64,000 nucleotides of DNA from Bacillota bacterium. GTDB lineage: Bacteria; Bacillota; Bacilli; Paenibacillales; Paenibacillaceae. Positions 60,613 to 64,000 of the stretch are shown one piece after another (within the stretch, counting starts at the first letter, position 1; the number at the start of each line of letters is the position of its first letter). The stretch covers positions 19,333 through 83,332 of the forward strand of contig JAEWJS010000050.1 in assembly GCA_023386495.1 (NCBI GenBank), written 5' to 3'. The position numbers and the translations under genes were made by a program. The notes under the pieces were generated by a model. The model made no database searches and was not told the origin of the DNA. It saw only the letters and a list, made by a program, of their open reading frames with translations.

Positions 60613-61542
60613 TTATTGTTCCTCCTCGAGGGCATTGATTGCCGCGAGCAATTCGAACGAGGAGTCATAATAATCCTGCTCAGTCGCGATGAACCGGGCT
60701 TGCGGATCTCCATGGAGCGCCTCGAAGTACGCCTCATCCTCGAAGGAGACGAACGCTTCCCGTACCGCATCCTTGAAGCCATCCGGCAGATCGCCGCGAA
60801 TGAAGTAGGAGGCGTCCGGGATATCCTGCGTGCGTCCGATCACCTTCACGTCGCCTTCCTTGATCGTGCCTGCCTCGATCAGCCGGTCAATGATACTGCC
60901 CGCTGCCGCCGCCGTCTCGAAGTCGCCCATCGCCACGCCGATCACGCTATTCTGATGGGATTCGGAGAACGTGACATTTTCGAAGAAGTACCCCGACTGC
61001 TCCACCCGGTCCGGGTCCAGGGCGAACTCCTGAACCAGCGTACCCTTCGGATACAGATAGCCGGAGGAGGAAGCCGCATTGACGAAGGCAAAGTTCGTGC
61101 CGCGCAGGTCTTCCATGTCATTGACCTTATCGTTATCGCCTTGCGTAATGAACACCGTGTAATATTCCGTGAGCTCTGACTTCGGCGTGACTAGCAGCTC
61201 CGCACCGGCCATACGCTTCGCTTGATAGTAGCTCATCGGGCTGCCCAGCATGATGTCCAGGTTGCCGCTTGCCAGCGCCTCGATGCCGATCGCATAGCTG
61301 GCACCGTCATGCTCGTTCACCTTGATGTCCAGCTTGTCCTCGAGATGCTCGCGAAGGGCGGTATGCAGCGAAGCCACCTGCGGATTATTCTCATTCGGCA
61401 TCTGGACGAGCGTGATCGCTTCCGGCCAATCTGTATTCGCGGATGTCGACGCAGCCGAATCCGCTACGCTCCCGCACGCGGCTAACATCGACGCTAATCC
61501 CGCTGTCATGATGAGCTGCAGCATTCTTTTCAACCTGTTCAA
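60613..61542 (-). CDS. phnD: Phosphonate-type substrate-binding lipoprotein, PhnD-like
   Basis: About 309 residues. Lipoprotein signal (SMLAAC, Cys23), then the PhnD/PtxB fold: LVQMPNENNPQ, IEALASGNLDIMLGSPMSYY, FVNAASSSGYLYPKG, and SFSESHQNSVIGVAMGDFETAA-type hinge. The frame opens at TTG 61542, one base after the AAGGGGA site; a second TTG (61533) nine bases beyond that site is a better start. First gene of phnD-C-E-E-phosphatase. No C-P lyase genes follow, so phosphonate is only one candidate ligand. Confidence 0.87.
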   Translation of the reverse strand: MNRLKRMLQLIMTAGLASMLAACGSVADSAASTSANTDWPEAITLVQMPNENNPQVASLHTALREHLEDKLDIKVNEHDGASYAIGIEALASGNLDIMLGSPMSYYQAKRMAGAELLVTPKSELTEYYTVFITQGDNDKVNDMEDLRGTNFAFVNAASSSGYLYPKGTLVQEFALDPDRVEQSGYFFENVTFSESHQNSVIGVAMGDFETAAAAGSIIDRLIEAGTIKEGDVKVIGRTQDIPDASYFIRGDLPDGFKDAVREAFVSFEDEAYFEALHGDPQARFIATEQDYYDSSFELLAAINALEEEQ

Positions 61543-61565
61543 TCCCCTTCGTCGTTTGATTTTGG

Positions 61566-61589
61566 ATACATCTAGGATTCTAGATGTAT
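61566..61589. promoter_or_regulatory. Perfect 10-bp dyad operator in the phnD/gntR intergenic region
   Basis: ATACATCTAG-GATT-CTAGATGTAT. It lies 24 bp upstream of phnD and within the divergent region shared with the FCD-type GntR gene, whose -10 (TATACT) is at 61689-61694. The arms and spacing suit a dimeric GntR repressor. Confidence 0.7.
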
Positions 61590-61739
61590 TATGTCATGCA
61601 CGTATTATCTGCCTATGTAGATTTTCTTAAGACTGCCCTTGGCCGTGCGCCGTACCCTCATTCCCTTTCACCGCCGCGGGATTCGTATTATACTAGTCCA
61701 ATAAACCCAAACCCGCGTGGAGAGGACGACGATCCGTCA

Positions 61740-62378
61740 ATGGAAGCAGCCCGTTCGCTAATCGAGATTGCTTACAATTACATGAAGCAGCAGTTCATCC
61801 ATGGTGCCATCCTGCCCGGGTCCATGCTGTCGGAGAATGAGATCGCCTCGCAGCTCGGGATCAGCAGAACGCCTGTCCGACATGCGATTTCTCGGCTGGA
61901 GGCGGAAGGCCTCGTACAGCCGCTGAAGAAGCGGGGCGTGCTGGTGAAGGAGATCTCATTCCAAGAGAACTGCGAGCTCTATGAGAACATATTGGCCATG
62001 ATGCAATATGCGGCCTTGGTGATCGAGCAAGAAGGCTTCAAGGAGATGGACAGGCTGCGCGACATCTATGAGCAGCAGCTAGCCGCGACGAACAAGGAAG
62101 ATTATCACTCGTACATCCAGCTTAGCGCGGCCTTCAATTCCTGCTTCGTATCCAGCATCCGCAACCGCGTCATGCTGCAATCCATGGAGATATTTCAGGA
62201 TCGGGTTGTCCTGTTCGGCATCATGAATTACCGCAAGACGCCGCATGAACCGCATTTTAGCGCCACTCCGCTCAACGGAAGCATCCTGCGCGCATTGGAA
62301 GAGCAGCAATACGAGGAACTGGGAGCCATTCTGCGCGCCGCTTCGGCCCGCATTCGCCAGGTACGCTATATCTATTGA
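61740..62378 (+). CDS. GntR-family regulator, FadR/FCD subfamily
   Basis: About 212 residues from the ATG at 61740; earlier in-frame codons read low-quality sequence. Winged helix (IEIAYNYMKQQFIHGAILPG, SENEIASQLGISRTPVRHAISRLEAEGLV) and an all-helical FCD ligand domain with ENILAMMQYAALVIEQEG and later acidic/His positions that could bind metal. Divergent from phnDCEE-phosphatase and probably its regulator, with the 61566 dyad as operator. Confidence 0.85.
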   Translation: MEAARSLIEIAYNYMKQQFIHGAILPGSMLSENEIASQLGISRTPVRHAISRLEAEGLVQPLKKRGVLVKEISFQENCELYENILAMMQYAALVIEQEGFKEMDRLRDIYEQQLAATNKEDYHSYIQLSAAFNSCFVSSIRNRVMLQSMEIFQDRVVLFGIMNYRKTPHEPHFSATPLNGSILRALEEQQYEELGAILRAASARIRQVRYIY

Positions 62379-62396
62379 TATCGCGTCATAACGACA

Positions 62397-62428
62397 AAGA
62401 AGACATGGATGGTTGTCCATGTCTTCTT
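62397..62428. terminator. Bidirectional terminator between gntR and the membrane protein gene
   Basis: A perfect 13-bp stem (62397-62409 with 62416-62428), 6-nt loop, then CCTTTTTAC on the plus strand. It serves the convergent genes on either side. Confidence 0.85.
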
Positions 62429-62439
62429 CCTTTTTACAC

Positions 62440-63426
62440 TCAAGAGACCTTCTTGCGGTCCCGGCCCAACGTATGATAGACATTGCTGACCATGCCGTAC
62501 AGGATGCCCGTAATCGGGAAGATGGCCCAGTTCACGTCCCACCGATGATAGACGAACCCTGTGAACAAGAACACCGCCGTCGCGAGCGGCCACACGATCG
62601 CGCCGATCGTGCCCAGCACACGCTCCTCTTCCTTCTTCTCCGCAGCGATAGTCGGCTCTTCCAGCAGCTTCGTGTACGCGCCCTGGATATTCCCGTAATA
62701 GACGAACAGGAACACCGCAACAGATGCCAGCACCAGGAAGGCAGCAACGCCGAATGGAGCGAGGTCGTCATGGACATACGCGGCTGCGAAAATCAAGCTA
62801 GGCGACAGCACGAGTAAGCATACCCCCGTAATAAGCGAGAAGCGATACGTCGGAGCGTACAGGTCTTGAAGGTGCTGAAGCTCCGCCTTCAGCGCATACG
62901 GCAGCTGGAATCCCCGCTCCAGACTCTTGAAGCGCGTCAGCTTCATGCCGCTGTGAATGAACATCCCGACTGCCGCAGCGATCAGCGTGAACATGCCGAT
63001 CAGTCCCAGCAGCATGCCGACGCCCATCGAATCGCGGGCAGCGGCTTCTGCCGCCCGGTTATCGAACCATGTATCAATCGCGAGCAAGAATGCTACTCCG
63101 CTTGCGCAGAGCACGACGCCGAGTCCCGTCCACAGGCCCGAGCTTCGTCTTGCGGCCGCGTAGTCATGTACCGTATGTTCCGTCAGCACAGGCAGTGCTT
63201 GCTCTAGTCCGGCTGAGTGGATTCCGAGCTCGGCAGTCAGTTCCTCGATGCTGCCGAATTCCGAGATCACGATTCCGATCGCTTCATTCTCCGTCCTGCC
63301 CGCCCGCTTGAGCTCCAAGTATTTCTCTTCCATGCCGGCCAGCAATTCTTGCTTCAGACGCAGCGTCTCCGCGGTCTTCGGCAGTCCGGCAAACATATTG
63401 TTCAGATAGACGACGATCGTCTCCAT
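62440..63426 (-). CDS. HAAS/permease-prefix-domain membrane protein paired with PadR
   Basis: 328 residues. An N-terminal soluble region (LNNMFAGLPKTAETLRLKQEL, MEEKYLELKRAGRTENEAIG, ISEFGSIEELTAELG) of the HAAS/DUF1700 or permease-prefix type is followed by six to seven membrane helices. It starts 6 bp after the PadR stop. Such pairs are widespread in Firmicutes: the prefix proteins are thought to respond to membrane stress under a PadR repressor. Exact role unknown. Confidence 0.8.
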   Translation of the reverse strand: METIVVYLNNMFAGLPKTAETLRLKQELLAGMEEKYLELKRAGRTENEAIGIVISEFGSIEELTAELGIHSAGLEQALPVLTEHTVHDYAAARRSSGLWTGLGVVLCASGVAFLLAIDTWFDNRAAEAAARDSMGVGMLLGLIGMFTLIAAAVGMFIHSGMKLTRFKSLERGFQLPYALKAELQHLQDLYAPTYRFSLITGVCLLVLSPSLIFAAAYVHDDLAPFGVAAFLVLASVAVFLFVYYGNIQGAYTKLLEEPTIAAEKKEEERVLGTIGAIVWPLATAVFLFTGFVYHRWDVNWAIFPITGILYGMVSNVYHTLGRDRKKVS

Positions 63427-63432
63427 GCTTGC

Positions 63433-63759
63433 TCACCACTCCCTAATGAATTGGTTAATGACTTCCTGCGTAAGTTTCCACTCCAAGCACTTCTCCTTGT
63501 AATAGGCGAGACCTGGCGTCGTAATCCGATAATAAGTGCGCCGCTTGCCATGGCTCTCGTCTCGATACGAGGATGCAATGTATCCGTTCTTCTCCAGTCT
63601 CGCGAAGGCGGAATAGAGCGTCGTCTCCTTCATGACATATTTCTCCTGCGTCAACTGCCTGATATTCTTGGAGATCTCATACCCGTAAGATTCCCCTTCC
63701 AGCAGCATGTAGAGGATCAGCGTGTCATTGTAGCCGCGAATCACGTCACTGCTGATCAA
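63433..63759 (-). CDS. PadR-family transcriptional repressor
   Basis: About 108 residues. The frame opens upstream at 63777, but that codon overlaps the AGGAGG itself. The TTG at 63759, nine bases after it, gives the family-typical start ISSDVIRGYNDTLILYMLLEG. The winged helix reads SYGYEISKNIRQLTQEKYVMKETTLYSAFARLEKNGYI and YRDESHGKRRTYYRIT. First gene of a two-gene operon under a large dyad. Confidence 0.9.
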   Translation of the reverse strand: MISSDVIRGYNDTLILYMLLEGESYGYEISKNIRQLTQEKYVMKETTLYSAFARLEKNGYIASSYRDESHGKRRTYYRITTPGLAYYKEKCLEWKLTQEVINQFIREW

Positions 63760-63780
63760 TATCCGATACCTCCTCAATTA

Positions 63781-63832
63781 CTTCGCCTGTCGTAGTAACT
63801 GGAGTATATCACGTTTACTACGACAGGTGAAG
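63781..63832 (-). promoter_or_regulatory. PadR operon promoter inside a large dyad
   Basis: An 18-bp arm at 63781-63798 pairs with 63815-63832 with one mismatch (core CCTGTCGTAGTAA), around a 16-bp centre. On the minus strand TTCACC (63831-63826), 17 nt, TATACT (63808-63803) forms the promoter, so the -35 lies in one arm and the -10 in the centre. This suits autorepression by PadR. Confidence 0.75.
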
Positions 63833-64000
63833 TACATACATGAAAAATAAACAAAAAAGGCAGCCCCCTCGGCCAATGTCATTAAGATAAGGCCCAAGTC
63901 CAAAAATCAAGACCAAGAGCAGGTTATCGAAAAGATAGCCTGTTCTTTTTTGCGTGAAATTGAGAAAAGTCTTGACAAGCAGTTTCAAATGTGTGGCGAA
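63833..64000 (+). other. Right edge: terminator and possible IS end
   Basis: GAGCAGGTTATC and GATAGCCTGTTC (63917-63928 with 63934-63945) form a stem with two G-U pairs, followed by TTTTTT; it reads as a plus-strand terminator or a leader hairpin. TTGACA at about 63973 could be the -35 of a gene outside the window. The AT-rich, phase-less sequence from 63840 resembles the outer end of an insertion sequence, but no transposase is in view. Confidence 0.35.

Noticed and set aside
61584..61739. Upstream extension of the FCD-type GntR protein
   Set aside because: The extra residues precede the conserved winged helix, contain the operator and promoter region, and have no ribosome-binding site.

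Overview
The window is a GC-rich stretch of a Firmicutes chromosome. It is best explained as Paenibacillaceae (Paenibacillus or Cohnella type). Reasons: strong AGGAGG ribosome-binding sites with frequent TTG/GTG starts, S-layer-homology (SLH) surface proteins, two 7TMR-type hybrid histidine kinases paired with BTAD-type response regulators, an extracytoplasmic sugar ABC importer without its own ATPase, a secreted GH11 xylanase with a cre site, and small degenerate intergenic repeats. No tRNA, rRNA, phage or CRISPR-cas locus was seen.

Layout. 0-1.4 kb: YtrA/GntR-regulated ABC transporter with a triple half-site operator. 1.4-8 kb: a small membrane protein and a complete cntABCDFE-type metallophore import/export operon behind a promoter with a Zur-like box; the cntKLM biosynthesis genes are not here. 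8-15.4 kb: a giant SLH protein and an RCC1-repeat protein, with a broken copy of the small membrane protein between them. 15.7-17.2 kb: an IS110/IS1111-type insertion sequence with short inverted ends and a strongly folded non-coding end that could be its bridge RNA. 17.2-23.3 kb: intergenic repeats, a DrrAB-like ABC pair and a heterodimeric BmrCD-like multidrug exporter. 23.3-31.4 kb: a possible undescribed peptide system. It has a 21-codon ORF with its own promoter, perfect Shine-Dalgarno and terminator, two homologous 168-residue GNAT-like proteins on either side, an ABC exporter with a C-terminal cyclic-nucleotide-binding domain, and a kinase/regulator pair. 31.5-34.9 kb: sugar ABC importer with AraC-type direct repeats at a promoter that lacks a good -35. 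35-40 kb: DUF4317 protein, SstT, an alditol-oxidase-like enzyme and a DUF4256 protein.

40-42.5 kb: a TOTE-type primase/helicase conflict protein, with a phased array of four 20-bp palindromes beyond its 3' end and an intrinsic terminator in its likely leader. 42.7-45.1 kb: MocR regulator divergent from an EamA exporter. 45.1-50.5 kb: FGE-like lipoprotein, xylanase, and an LRR plus SLH surface protein. 50.5-55.7 kb: a Vsr-like nuclease gene bracketed by 43-bp direct repeats derived from the 3' end of a response-regulator gene, followed by the second kinase/regulator pair. 55.8-57.1 kb: hicB with only the tail of hicA left, and a NERD protein. 57.2-62.4 kb: phnDCEE-like importer with a tyrosine phosphatase, divergent from a GntR/FCD regulator. 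62.4-64 kb: PadR regulator and membrane protein under a large dyad, then the terminator of something entering from the right.

All functional names rest on recognisable motifs and family resemblance read by eye; no search was run.
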